64,000 nucleotides of DNA, taken from NCBI RefSeq assembly GCF_901933205.1, contig NC_044573.1:53191493-53255492 (forward strand), in the 5' to 3' direction. Under the pieces are notes generated by a model that was not told the DNA's origin, did no database searches, and saw nothing but the letters and a program-made list of their open reading frames with translations. Positions 48,203 to 61,900 of this stretch are shown here, in pieces; positions within the stretch are counted from its first letter, which is position 1, and each line of letters opens with the position of its first letter. A program made the position numbers and the translations under genes. This DNA comes from Camarhynchus parvulus (Eukaryota > Chordata > Aves > Passeriformes > Thraupidae).

Positions 48203-51200
48203 ATTTTTATTTAAATGTTTCATATATAGTTCCTTAGACAACAGCCACCCAGAACACCAGCTTGCTCTGGAAGTCTATATGGAGAGGTAATGAAGAGAGG
48301 CAAGTGAAAACCACAGTTCCTGAGCAGCTCAAGAGCTGATGTTGCATGAGACCTCCATCACATGGGTAACACAGGTCCTTTCCTCCATGGAAGCTGAAGG
48401 GGAAAGCAGACCATAGAGGACAATGAAGCTGAAATCCCCACTGCCATTTGGGATGCAACACAGCCCCCAGCCATCTCTGTCTGGTGTGATCCTTGGGTTG
48501 TCTCAAGCCTCTTCTAGACTGTAGTAAAGATCAGCAGCTTGGAGAATCAAAAGCTGGCCCTCACCTGTGTCTGGGCAGTTAGAAGAAAAGAACAAATGGA
48601 TTTCCATGACTCTGCCCTGGCAAATTTCACTTCTATAGCTTCTAACATGGCCTTAATGGTCCATGGAGTCTGTGTGGATTGCGTGCCCTGAAACAAACCC
48701 AGCTTTAGGGATCTGCAAGCTGGAGAATTAGTGACTTTACTCCTGAAGAAGTCAGAGTGACTGCAGCCCATGTTCTTCTGAAGGCTGGGATCACTTCTGA
48801 TCATGAGAGTATTTGTACCAGGGACACCACACAAAAAGCAAGAAGTGAGGGTAGGCAAACCCCATTGATAAAATCTCAAGAGCATCTCCAGTTCATAATC
48901 AGTGAACATCCATGGCCTCATACCAAACTTGGCTCTTCAGGTAATGCTGATGTAATGTTTCTTATCAGAGAGTATGATTCACCCAGGTACATCTTGCAGA
49001 ATCCTTTTCCCAAACAGCCATAGAAACCTGTTTTTTCACTGCACAATGAAAAGGTGTCAGGAAAAGGGGATTTTATGCTTGCTGGGTTCAGCTGACATAT
49101 TTCCATATCAGCTCACTGCAGATTACTAAGGTACACTTGGGATAAATTAAGTGACTGAAGTGAAGTGTGTAAATCCATCCACAGCAAACACATTGCCTTG
49201 TGGGGTATATTTGCAGAGATTATGATTATTGTTTGAGTTAAAAAAAAAAATAAAGGAGTACTTTTCTGTGTGCTGTATCCTGCCTTTGAGGTGAAGAAAA
49301 CTTCATAATCCAGTGAGTTGAACTCAAGAGCAAATGTTGGGAGGCTGAGGATCTACATGGCCTTACTCATGGCCTACCTTGGGCATGTCTGGCCATGAAT
49401 GCTGATCCTGGTTGGCGGTATCAGAGCAGTTCTGAACAGGCTGCGTGCCTACATCGTCTAGTGCTGTACCTCGCAGAGATACTAATTGGGTCCTGGAAGC
49501 AATATAGGCATGGCAGCATGTTGCTGTGTCAAGCTAATTAGTGGTGCTTCTAACAAGCACAGGTGCAGCAGCAGGTTGACATGGCTCTGGTGCTGTCTGT
49601 TCAGAGCTACCCCGGCTGCCTCTGCCCTGAGCTCTGCACGACGGCAGAGCTGTCACCTTTCTCACACCATTAACCTCCCTGGGCAAAAATGAGGTGGATT
49701 TGAAGTGAGTGGAAGATTTTGTTATATACATATGTGCAGTGCCTTAGATTCTCCATCTGTGAAGCTGGGCATAATAAAATGCATCTGCCTTTGCAAATCA
49801 CTGAAAATCTACAAATGAAAAGTGCTGCATGTTGTCAGTGTTAGGATCTATTAATTCTTACTCTTCATTATGCTCTTTTCCCTACTTTATAACATACGTG
49901 CTGAGACAGAGGTCATGAATTTAAACCTGACCAAAAAAAAAAAAAAAGAAAAATGTTGGAATGGGGAGTAAAAAGCCACTGAGAACTGAACAAAATATGA
50001 GCTGAGTTTGTATTATTAATGCAGTTTTGTATTCTGCCTACTGTTGAGCACATGAAAGTTGAATATTCCCTGTGCTTTAGAACAGGGAGAAAGTAACAGC
50101 AGAAACTGAAGCACGATGGTTGGAATTGCAGGTGGGAGAATAATTTATAATGGATAATTTATTCAACAAAATTTTCCTCCTAACTCTTCACAAATTACTC
50201 TAAAACAGATTGCTGTTTTCTCAGATTCACTTGTTATGTGGAATTATTTACTGAACAATTCTTTTAAGTTGTTTGTGAATTTAAATTGTAGAAAGTGGGA
50301 ATGCTTTTGATTTGACAAAAAAGCTCCACAGAGCATGCTTTTGTGAGCTGACTAGAGTGATGCTGCCTTCCCTGGCCTTCATCTGCCTCCACATAGATCC
50401 ATGAAGGTTTGGATCCTTCTCTAGTGGGACAGCTTCTCAGAAGGGAGCTAAATCAGCATTTCTGGCACCAAGTCCAAATGCCTGACCATTTTGTTTTGTA
50501 GCGCTTTGCCAATGCAGGGACAAAATACTCCTTCAATATTTCTCAGGAGTGACGCAAAAAGCCTCCTGCCTGAAAGGTTGTTTATTTTTCTAGCCATTTC
50601 ATCTCCTCTGACAGAAGTGTAACCTCCATTTCCCCAGCCTATACCTTCTTAATGTCCTTCTCTGCAAAAGCCTTTGCAGCCACAGCTACATCATTCCTAT
50701 TCACCTCTGGTCTCCTTCATCCATTCCTTTACTCTTACCGTGAATGACTGGGGAGGTTTCTGAGACTCTTGAGGGCCAGGTACTGATTTGCATTGGGTTT
50801 GGGGTGTTTGGACACACTGATCTGATGATTCTGGAGAAAGCATTTGAATAAAAAAGCTTTTCTTCTTCATCAGCTGAGCTAAAGTTGTTCCTTCCCTTAT
50901 GGTACAATATGAGAGGAAGATGCGGAGGCATTAGCCATGTGGCTAGCCCACATGCCAGGTGGCTATTTTGTCACCATGCCATCAGCACTGGTGTCCTCTT
51001 TCCCTAAAAACAAGAGTAGGTATGCTTGTGCTGGCCTGTGAGTGAACCCAATTTTCAGCAGTTGTGGGGAGGGGTAGAAAGGTTTTCCTGTGTATGAGCC
51101 AGTAATGATCCATCTGCAGAACGTGCCACTTGCTTTTCTTTGCGTGGGATGGTAAGAGATCAATTAGAGCAAGAAAGTTCACAGCCCACTTAAGAAGCAA

Positions 51201-51518
51201 TATTCCCCTTTTATCTCATTTCCTTCTCAGGTTTCTACCCTTTTACAGCTGTGTGGCTGGTGTGCTAAATGCTAATGTGAAAGTACTTTATACAGTGCCA
51301 AGCAGACATTCTTGTGGTAATGAATTCTCCCTTCTCACATTTGTCTCTTGCTTTCTCACCTCCCTAGTCGGCTGATCTGATAGTCCCCTGGTATTTAGGG
51401 ACAATCCTTGAGGTGCCTGGCCAGCCGCCCATGCCTGCAGACAGCCTGATGCTTGCCTAGTTCAGAGAAGGTTTGTCGCAGTCTCTTTATTTTTCCAGGC
51501 AGGCAAGGATTAAATAGT
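48203..51518. other. Unique non-coding DNA
   Basis: No gene recognised. Opposed frames at 48,547-48,921 (minus) and 48,757-49,023 (plus) overlap without motifs. A 14-base A run lies at 49,933-49,946. Confidence 0.5.
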
Positions 51519-51553
51519 CTTTTTTTTTATTTTTATTTTTATTTTTTTTTTTT
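51519..51553 (+). repeat. T-rich tract with ATTTTT units
   Basis: A 9-base T run, two to three attttt units, then 12 T. Low complexity, no associated element recognised. Confidence 0.9.
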
Positions 51554-51644
51554 AAATCACAAAAAGAGGTAACTGGTATTTGATCAGCAGCTTAAATGGC
51601 TGAACAGACTTTGCTGGATAAAATATTCAGCAGGTTTTTTGTGG

Positions 51645-51900
51645 TTTTTTTTTTTTTCCTTTCAGTCATTCACATTTGTTTGTGATTTCCCCGTGCCCTT
51701 TTAAACTACCTCTTCTCGGTGATTATTGGTCTAATTGTATCTAGTCTATTTAGGTTCTTGTATTAAGCTCATCACTGTGGTGTCTGAACATCAGATCAAT
51801 GCCATGTAATTACAGTCACACAGAGCACAATCAACAATTATCAGTGATCACTTTTCAGATCTTGCAACAAAGAAATGCTATCTGAGACATTGCTGCAGGA
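51645..51900. promoter_or_regulatory. Splice-acceptor-like tract followed by an enhancer-like block
   Basis: A pyrimidine run (tttttttttttttcctttcag, AG at 51,664-51,665) is a strong 3' splice-site match, but no convincing donor or coding frame follows. From about 51,710 the sequence becomes a complex AT-rich block with gattattgg (CCAAT-like on the reverse), catgtaattacag and acaatcaacaattatc words, which has the texture of conserved non-coding DNA. Both readings are inference. Confidence 0.22.
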
Positions 51901-54900
51901 TTTCAGATTTCCAAATATTTGCACTTCTAATTAAGCAGATGGAAGACCTGCTGGTAATGAGAAAACAGGTCTCAGAACTTCTTCCATAGCTAATTTCTGC
52001 CCAGACCAAAATAAATTATGCTGCAACAATTCTTTTCCAAGGTAAATAACACAACACACCACTTGGCAAAATGCCTCCCAACAACAAAAAAAACCCAGAG
52101 AAGTGTTTAAAGGTATTGCACTCAGTGGGAGATTTTCACACCACAGTAATAAATGCAACACAGCAAAAACCTACAGCTAGCAGAAGGGAATGCCTTCTTA
52201 TCTAACTGCTCTGGAGGATATTTGCTGATCAATCCTATGAAAGGATGATATGCTTCTCTGTGTGTCCAGGGGATGAAATAACAAGCCTGAAGGCAATAAT
52301 GCTCTCATATCATGTTTGAGAATTTTACAAATACAGCATGAGGCTCTGTGACTCAGTCTGAATGGAATTTTTCTTACCACATGAATTTTACATGATATTT
52401 TGATACTAGCTCTTCTGGGCAGTTTTCCTAACACAGTGCAATGTTAGTTTTAGGTGCTTTTTTATCATATTGGTAAATACCATGCTACATTTTGTGAAAT
52501 GTGTGAAGAAAGGTAGCAAACCTGAAAATTTGAAAATTACCAGGATATTTGATTTGTGTCTTTTTTACTTCTGCAAAGTTTTAAATGCTTTTTGTTTGCA
52601 AGGAAGAAATAAAAAGCAGCAAAGAAAACAGAGTTTAGTACAATCTTCACATGAGTTTTGCTTTTTTTTTTTCCTTCCCATAGTCTCTCCTTGACTTTAA
52701 ATTCTTCTTCTTGTTAAAGAAATGTCCTTATGTTCCATATTAATTAAAAAGAAAAATTAAATAGGTAGGTAGGGTTTTTTTGTTTGTTTGTTTTTTGGCA
52801 ACAACAACACAAAAAGTCCATGTCTTTTTGTTATTCCCAAATCTCTAAAAGCAACAATTCTTGTCATTACCGAATTTCCATATAGAAAACTGGTATGCTT
52901 GTGGGGGTGTAATAGCACAATCTGATATTCTTGTAATAGCAGTTTTCTATAAATAGTGTAATCTGTTATTTATCATTGGAACTATTCATTAAAATATAAA
53001 AAAATATATATGTATATACAGTATGGGCATCTGTTACTAGATTTTTAGGTGACTGACAGTTTTTAATCCATTTAGACAGTGCTAAGTGGAACTTGCTGGA
53101 ATATAAGCCTTTTCAAGAAGTCTTTTCAGCTTATTCTTGATGTGTGCTTATGCCCTTTCTCATGATCTTTGGAAATTTATTTGTTTTTTAAAGATTGACT
53201 CCTGGAGTCAGGTGAGTACCTGAAAATTGCAACTTCTATTAAAAAAAAAAAGGTTTTCATTGTACAGAGGAAAGATGAAAATGAGACTCTTTTAGGGTTC
53301 AAAAGGCGTGTAAGCAGAATACAAAAAAAAAAAAAAAAGGCATATTTTTAAGCTATTCCCAAGACTTTAGGAGGTCAGACCAAAGGGTTTTGACTATTTG
53401 GATTTTGTAACCATTCTAATAATATACTATTTTTTAAATCTGTAGTACTATTGAAATCTTACTGACCAATGCTGTAGGATTACATATTAGTAGTTCTTTA
53501 CCACAGGGGCTACCACACTTCACCTGTTTACCATGCTGTTATTTTGTTATTTAAGGCATAAAGCATCCACTCTTGGCAATGAAGTACAGAAGGTCAATGT
53601 GCATATATTACCTATGTGATCACACTTTTCTTTTACCTCCACATCATAAAACCCCATATTAATAATTTGTCTCAGATCTCTACTGCTACTGTCTCAAAAA
53701 AATAGCCAACCTCTCAGCAATGGAGTACCACTTGCATGATAGCCAAAACCATGTGAAAACTGACAAAGCATTACAGAACATTTTTATACCCTGAAATTAC
53801 TTATATTGATAATTTTAAGGTTTCCACTCCAAATTTATCCTTTTAGTTTTTTCAAAGAAAGTTTTGAAAAGTGCTTTACTGCTGGTATTCACTGGTGTGA
53901 ATTTCCAAACAAAGCGGGAGAGACTTTTTCCTGCAGTCTCTCTCCTGCTCATGTATGGGAGTTTGATCACTTTCTGTTTACAGCATTTGTTTTCTTTTCT
54001 ACTTGATGCACATCTGTGTAATAAATAACATAATTCCAGCTCCTATGGCTTCAGATGGCATAGTGCCCTCTGCTCGAACTCTTTGGAGAGGGAAATACTC
54101 CAGCTTACCTCAGAGTTTCATTTGCAAGCTTTACTTCACCTTAGCCTTATTTTAAAAATTTCAAAGCTTTGCCTCCACAAATCAGGTTAAACTGTACATT
54201 ACAAGGGAACTGCTTGACCTTGAAGCAATCCGTTTTGAGGCAGAGGTGAAGAAGGGGTTGGCAGGCAGGATTTATGGTGCTCTGAGGAATGCAGAGGGAG
54301 CACATGAACATAAATATACAGAGAAACAGGAGCGGGAATCACAGATGGATCTGGCAGATAAGACTTGAGCCTGTATCTGTAAGTAGGTCGAAAGTATGAT
54401 GGTTTCTTCTCCAATGGAAATACAATTCAAAATCTTGTTTGGATGGTATATGATGCCAGACAAGCTTCCTTGGACAGATAAAACATTATCACCACTATTC
54501 TGGTAAGGCTGCAGAGCAAGTAGGATATTCAACATATATTACATGCTTGAGAGGTTTGAGGCAAAATGCGTAAGGTAACTGGAAATATTGCACAGAAAAC
54601 GCTGAACAGTGCCAAAGTTGGAGGGGGCTGTGGAATAAAGGACTTGAAGGGCTGCTCACTGGTACCCAAGGCAGATAAATAAGGCTGGTGGCAGGGTTTG
54701 GTGCCCACTTAAGAACTTCTGGATGTCACACATCTGGGCTGACCATCTTGGTTCTCATTCCTCAAAGCAAGAGGAAGAAATACAAGCAGAAAAGGCTGGA
54801 TGTTTTTAGCTGGTAGTTTAACCCCAAGGAAACAAAGCAGAGGTCACAGTGACCTATGTCTGTAAAAAAAAGAAGGACCCTCCCCATTAAAATTGAGTGG

Positions 54901-55063
54901 AAGATGTGCTTGTGTGCCCATTTAGGGAAATAATTTTTGTTTGCTGGACATGATTTTCAAATGCATTCACTGGACTGACGAGCTGGCATTGTTGTGATCA
55001 GCTTTTTCAATGCTCTAGTACTTTCTTGCTGGGATTAATGCAGTGGAAGTCAGACTACCTTTT
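51901..55063. other. Unique AT-rich non-coding DNA
   Basis: No gene recognised. Simple tracts: a (GTTT)n-like patch at about 52,770-52,797, an AT-alternating patch at about 52,998-53,022, and a 16-base A run at 53,323-53,338. Confidence 0.5.
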
Positions 55064-55105
55064 TTTTTTTTTTCCTCCCAGCAAGACCTTGCTTTTTGGT
55101 AAGTT
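55064..55105 (+). other. Candidate 17-nt microexon with strong splice borders
   Basis: A long T run leads into tttcctcccag (AG at 55,080-55,081), a textbook acceptor. Seventeen bases follow (caagaccttgctttttg, 55,082-55,098), and then gtaagt starting at 55,099, a perfect donor. The pairing of two near-consensus signals this close is uncommon. Seventeen is not a multiple of three, so inclusion in a coding transcript would shift frame; it could instead belong to a non-coding RNA. Chance cannot be excluded. Confidence 0.27.
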
Positions 55106-55559
55106 CTTGCCACGGAGAAGCCCCAAACAGCCCTCCCCACTTCCATCCTTATTGTACCCCTACATGCTGGCAGCCCACCTCTGCTTTCTGCAACTCTGAT
55201 CCCTCTTTGGTTTACAGCTCTCCATCATACTTCTTTCAAGGTCTTCGGGGCTTCAGCTGCCCCAGAAAGTGGAACAAAAAAGCACACTGAAAACATTGAA
55301 AGAGAGGACTGGAGGAGAGAGATGAAAGGAGATGAGTGGGCATGGGAAAAAGAGACAGAACAAGCACGGCTGTAGAGTCAGAACAGACTACATATTTATT
55401 TTCTTTAAAAAGGTAAGTGGTTATGTTTTGAAAAGCTCCTGCTGTTGTTCTTTCCAGAAGTAAAGCCCTTTATTTGAGCTTTATTCATTCTCCTGACTCT
55501 TTTTCTTTTTCTCTCACTCTTTGTATTAAAGGTTTAGGATATGACCTTTCAGAACACGG

Positions 55560-55660
55560 TTGTTGGATTTTTGGGCCCTTGGATGATAGCGGCTCATTAT
55601 GTACATATTTGCATAATGAGTTAATTAGGCATAATATGTGGTTAAAATTAACTACACTGC
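55560..55660. promoter_or_regulatory. Octamer/homeodomain motif cluster (candidate enhancer)
   Basis: Holds the POU octamer-type word ATTTGCAT at 55,607-55,614, TAATTA at 55,622-55,627 and a direct repeat gcataat at 55,611-55,617 and 55,629-55,635 (18-base spacing), followed by ggttaaaattaac. Tightly packed POU and homeodomain cores are characteristic of vertebrate developmental enhancers. The small open frame that crosses it (55,474-55,776) has no recognisable motif. Confidence 0.35.
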
Positions 55661-58600
55661 ACTCTTTTCATAGAAAGTCAGCACAGATTTCTACAAAGTG
55701 TCTCCTTAGACACCCTCCTGGGAGCCTGTTAGGATTCCCTGCCCAGTTTCACATGTCACTAACTTCTGGTGATTAATTTGTGAACTCTGACACTTCATCT
55801 CTGCAGATTATACATATAAACCCCCCATACTCTGAAATTTTAGGGTTATGTAACAATCTAGTTTTATATTTACTAAAAAAGAGGGAAAGAAATTCAAGCC
55901 CAGATGATTATAATGAAGGATTTGATAATGCAATCAAAATCCATCTGAAATGTAAAGAAATTAAAAAAAAAAAGAAGGAAAATCCACTTTTGTTGTTTCT
56001 AATGTTTTCCTTACAACTTCTGTGATGGTTATGTTTCCTTTCCTTCCCATTTGGAAATGCCACTGTGAGTGATACTTAAACTGATGAAGCTGTTTCATAC
56101 TTTTATGTCCAATCTGTGTCGTCTATCACTGTAGACCCGTGGTCCTCATGGTGTTCCATGTTGACCCTCTTAGCCCTCCCCAAGCATGTTAAGGTTGATT
56201 TCTGGTGACTTGTTCACTGTATGAGACAGGACACAAGTGATTGCCTAATTTTTAATGTTATCTCAACTGTTTGAAATTGGCCCTACTTTGATCAGAAGAC
56301 AAGCACAGGCCTCTGGGGGGCCCTTCACACCTCAATTACTCTCTAAATCTCTAGTTATTTGCACTGTGGAACGTGTGGTACTGATTGTACTGATGCTGTA
56401 GCCGTGGCTATCACTGGATGACAGAAAGTAAGCCTCAGACCTGGATTCTCTGAGACAGAGCTAAAGCTCCTAACATTGCTGTTCCTTGGTTCTCTTAGGC
56501 ACAGTGAAGGACAGTCTAGAACAGCAGATTTTCCTGCCTTTTCAAATGTGCAGGCTTACTCTATGGTTCTAACACAATTATACATACATATCCCAACATC
56601 TCCCTCATGGCATTGCATTTCCAGTGATCTGTGTGTTGTGGGGCTACACTGTGTGCACTTGCTATTATATTGTTTGCTCCAGGTGATGTAAGGAGAGCTG
56701 TGAGTAAGAGGAAATAACTTGTGTGTCTTTCCTCTTACTGATCATACACCCTGCTATTTTCCTACCATCCCTTTCTCCTTCAGGCACGTAAGACTCCTCT
56801 GGGAAAGCACTGGCCACTGCCCAAGACAGCATGCTAGAGTAGATGGAGTGACAGCCTAATGCATTTAAACAACATCTAGGTAAGAACTGAATCCAAAGTA
56901 GAATTTAGAAAGCAGCCCTAAAGGCACACTCACTGTTTTTTTCTCTATTAAAATCCAGGAAAGGAAAACCTGCTTTTAGTTAGTTCTCAGTGTTCAGAGT
57001 TTTGCACTGTCAGAGAAATAAATGGCTGGTAACTAAAGCTGGTATATGCCACTGAGGAGCGACACAAACATAATTCTCTATGTTTATTTATACAGCAGCT
57101 GCTTTCCATAGGCCACTCTGTGGCCTCAGAAACAAAGGTGGATGAATCATATTGTTTCAACACAGTGAAATGAAGAAATATAAACTGGATTGCAGTTTTT
57201 CTTCAAATAGTTTGTCCCTATAGTTATTAGCCCAAAATCTGGAACATGTGTATGTCTCCCGAACAAGAGACAAACTGCATAGACCAAACCACTGGCCATT
57301 GAACAATAATCTGTAGTTGCATAAAAATGAAGTATTTTCCATTCACTTTTGTGTAAGCTACATTATGCTAACATTGCACCACAGCCTCTTTAAGCAGAGA
57401 TTAAAAGGTATGGTCCTTGAGCTATACAGTTAGTTGTTTAGACACCGTAGAAAAATTTCACGAGTGGGAGAGGAAGAGATAAAATCATTCTGCAAAGGCC
57501 ATAAGTAAAATGGATGATTTTTATATACTTGCTGGAGTGTTTGCCAGGGTGTTTTTGCCTGAATTCTGACTGGTGGGTGTGGGGATCAGGAGGTTCTTCC
57601 CAAGGAATAGCATGGCTGCTGGGTGAAGCAAAGACTTTCCACTTTCCTGTATAAGAAAATTTCCAAAAATGAAAAGGAAATGTAATGGGTTTATAAATTG
57701 GGTAATTCCAGAAGAGATATTAGTAAAGACCATGCCATTGAGTTTCCATGGATAGAAAATCCACTGTTGGCAGAATCAGCAAACTTTCAGAAAAAAAGTT
57801 TTTCATTAAAAGGTATAGATCGATTGAGATGGACATCTTTTGTGGAATTATACTACTTATGAAAAAACTTCCACTGCATAAGATTTCCAACAACAGAGTG
57901 GATTTTTTGTCTCTTTTTCACACTGGGGTGGCAGAAATAATTTCTTCTGCCATCCTTAACATGCCTTCTCTTAGGGCTCTCATCTGGTACAGGTTCCTCC
58001 TCTGCCTAATTCCCATCTCAGTTGTGAACTTTGGATGCTAGTTTCATATGGGATTAAAAGCAGGTCTTGTGCCAGGGCATTTTCATGTTCCACTTCAAAG
58101 AATGGAAAAGAAAGAAGGTGTACAGATCAGTGCTTATGCTGTTAGTAAGGAATTTGAGTCCTTATTCTCCTGTTTCCTAGCTACAACTATTATTATAGAA
58201 ACCTAGAAGATTTCTGATTCATCTCGGATATTCTCACTGGGCAGGGAAACGACTTTTTTTGTCCATTAACACTTCAGGAAGTTCCAAAGATGTGCTGATT
58301 GAACAGGATGTCCCAGTGTCCTTTCCTTTGCCATCTGTATAAAAGCATGATTTTATAACTCAAGAAAGCCTCTCTGTCCCCTACATAAAAAATTGGAAAG
58401 AGAATAAGTTACCATGGAATTGGATCCACAAATGCCCTGTTATAGTTATTTGAAACTCTTCAAACAATTCTGCGCTTGAGAGAGATGGAGGTGCAGTGTA
58501 GTCAACCATATCACAGGGACACAACCCAAAAGAGATGTTTATGAAAGAAAAAACTGCAAGTAAGAAAAAACAGGTTTTCAGAAATCAACATGAAAACAGA

Positions 58601-58693
58601 ATCTGCTATAATCATCCTGAAAGGGACAGATGTTGGCTTTCCATCCTCAGCTTGTCTGGCCTATTCTGTCTCTGAATGCTGAAGCATACAATG
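55661..58693. other. Unique non-coding DNA
   Basis: No gene or repeat family recognised. Frames at 55,780-56,025, 56,476-56,691 and 57,748-58,041 are short and unmatched. Confidence 0.5.
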
Positions 58694-58960
58694 CTTTTTT
58701 TCCCTCCAATTTCAGAAGTGTCAGACGGGAGACAGAGTGCCAGTGAAAAAACTAATACTGATCTCTTGTTAGCTAACTGCGGTGTTTTGTTTCACAGTTA
58801 CATGTCTGCACAAGCCGTCATTGTGTCAGTCATAATTACCACCTATTCAGTGGCTCCCTTCAGGTTTCATCACCTTTGCAGTATTAAGCAGCCAGCTGCA
58901 GGAAGCAGTCGGCTGCCCTGGAGCAGCAACCGTCAGCCTCTGGATTTCAGGGTATAATTG
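58694..58960. promoter_or_regulatory. Enhancer-like block preceded by an acceptor-like tract
   Basis: A pyrimidine tract ending ccaatttcag (AG at 58,714-58,715) leads into complex sequence with gttagctaac (a perfect 10-base palindrome), cataattacc and cagccagctgcagg words and no repeats. The open frame at 58,676-58,957 crosses it but has no known motif. It could be a conserved non-coding element or an exon; neither is demonstrated. Confidence 0.22.
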
Positions 58961-61900
58961 CTGCCTCAGTGCAAACAACTCCCTCCTTCCCGCATAAAAG
59001 ACCCAATCCACTCCTTTTTCTTTTTTTATTTGGCAGAGATCAGAGCCCCATCAAATGCACTTTTTGCCCAGCACAAGAAGACAGACCCTCTCTTCTGCAG
59101 GGGCAGCACAGTATGGACTTGACGGGGGATGGTGCAGCTACGTGTCTGTGCTACCATGTGCCACACATGAAAATGTGGCCCAGCACTCCTAATTGGGAAG
59201 TGGCTCCAAGTGGCTGTAAACCCCTTTTTCTCTCTACTGTGAAATAATTGAACTTACTTCTAGCACAGAAGTCCAACTGCTACATCCTTGATGACCCTCA
59301 GATGTGGGAGATTACTCTGCTGAGTAAAACTTTGGCATACCCATGTTTAAACTTGCTTTTCAAGAGCTGTGCTCTTGTGGAAGGACAGGTAGATAAGTCC
59401 TCATCTGGGCCAGACCGGCAGAAAGAAATGGTAATATGAAACCCTGGAAACTGGGAGGCAGTTTCAGAGCATTCCTGTCAGGCTGCTGCATGGTTTCACA
59501 TGCCAACTGTCTTTCCTGTCTTGCCATCCTGTTTACGGTGTTTTATAAATTCAGCTTTGGCTGCATGACCCAGACCAGCAGGCCTGCCAACAATCATGTT
59601 GCATTTTGTTAACTGCTTATGACTTCTGGACAGTGTGCTGCTGTGATTGTCACACTCTTTCACTTAAACATATGGCACATGGAGACACAAACTACTCCAG
59701 CATGCAGCTTTCCATGATAGACTTTTACATACAAATTGCAGATACGATTTGTGGCTGCTGAGATTGGTGTGGTCTAATCCTGGAAGCAGAGAAAATCCTC
59801 TACTCTGAGAAATACCTGGCATGCTGGGTTTCTTTGGCTCAATTAGGAAAGCCAAAGATGCTGTCAGACTTTTCTCAATCCGACAGAAACGCTGGGCTAA
59901 GTATGTGTATCATGTTGAAGAGAAAAGAATGACAATAAAAGTTTGGTGGGAGTAAAAAGTGTTGAGAGGCTAACTGAGGAGAAGAACTATTTCATTCGTA
60001 TCAGAAATAAGGAGGAATTTAGGCATGCAAATGTTCTGCCTGATTAACACCCCCACGTAGTGAAGTTTATAACATATTTGTCACTACAACATTTACAAGT
60101 GGGAAATTTTCTGAGGTGCTTCCTGCATCTGAGACTTTCTGAGATAACTTTGAGACCAGGTCACCCTAAGAAAACATAGAGCTGTCAAATATTAAAGCTA
60201 ATATTCAAATAAGCAAACAGAAAGCATAAACCCCCTCCAATTACCTGCAAACATTCCTCCAAAAATGCACAACCCATCTATGTGCTGCAGGAGATCTCTT
60301 AATTTCCTCTCTTCATATAAATTGATTTTTCTTTAGTTTTGAGTCTGAATCAAAGAAAAAGATTCTAAGGGATTTTACATAAGTTTCTTGCCACAAAATT
60401 CTGAATTGATGGTCAGCATGGATCTGGCCTGACAAGAAGGAATAGGATAATGATCACTGTCCCCTCTTTTTGATGAGGCAAAACACAGAACAAATTTGAG
60501 GGAAGTAAAATCTGGAGGAGAAATGGGTTCTAATTTTGTAGAGACATATTGCACTCTTCAAACTCACGTATTTTCTACCAGATTTGCTGGATTAGAAAAA
60601 TGCAAGAGATACAGCAATAAAACTATCCAACTTCAGCAATCTCTTTAATGTAGAAGAGTTAATAATGAATCTTCAAGTAGAATATCTGAGCAGCTGTTAC
60701 ACTTCACCAACTGCTGCTTTCACTTGTAATAATGTTTCATACTGCCAAACTGCATTGTGGTGCATTGGCATGAGGAACATTAGTTTCAGATCCACTGTAA
60801 GCTAGGTCTTGGGAAATATCTAAAACTTTTTGGCATTTCAAGCTTTTGAAGTGCTGTGATCCACTAGGATGTGTTGTCACAAAAAAAATAAAATTATGTA
60901 TGTAAGTGGTCGCTACTGACACCACTTTTCTTCATTTTCTTTGACCTGTTCAGTCCTGAAACTCTCTTCTTTCCTCATATTCCTTGCATACTACTGTATG
61001 TTTCCCTTGATTTCTTTTAAAAATGCATTAAACCCAATATAGTTTAATTTCTGAATGTTATTTTAAAGAACTGTGCCTGTCTAAATTTACCTCTTCACAG
61101 TCAGCTTCTCTTCTGCCATCCATCCCATGCAACTGCAGTGTTATTCTATTGTCCCACTTTTCTCCCAGTTGCGAACAAGCGATGAGGTTGTTCATGGGTG
61201 TTATTTCTCTTGTGAAGTTAGTGGACTGGAGTGGAAATTGACTCAGTACATTGACAGAAGCGGAATGACCTGGAAAAGAAGAAATTAGTGAATAGCAATT
61301 TCTAAGGTGCCCAACTGATCTAAGAACACTTCATAGTTGAAAAGCCTTGAGCTAAGTATGGATCAGAATCCCAGTTGTGAATAAACTGGAATTGCAGAAA
61401 GCTCAAATCAAGACTTTGCTATCTGCTCTTTCCTAGAAATACATCAAATCCACTCAATAAAACAACAAATGCACATAAAGCATCTGTAGCTTCTGTCATG
61501 GGACAATAGGAAACTGTAACTGAATGGTTCTAAGGATCCTCTTACCTGGTAGTTAATCAGGAGTACATGAGATACGCACTAAACATTTTATTAAGCATTT
61601 TTATTTGCTTTTACTAAGAGCACTTTTATGAAGTCCAGTCTGGCTCTGGATGAAGAGAAACTGTTTGGAAACAGCTGGTTGTTGATGAGCCAAACCAAAC
61701 CTGGACACGGTGTGATGTGGCTGTATTTTTTGCTGAAACCTCACCAGGATGCTATGTCAGACAAATGCGCTCCTACAGTACAGGTGGCAAGGAAGGCTTG
61801 GCCATATGGAGAACCATTGCTGTTGCTGTCACTGCCAAAAGCTGTACTAGATGCCCCACAAAACAGAAAGAGGATTTACTGCAGTTGAACAGGCTTGTTA

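Noticed and set aside
48547..49106. Opposed frames of 124, 88 and 62 codons.
   Set aside because: They overlap antisense to each other without motifs; the plus-strand frame begins at GTG.
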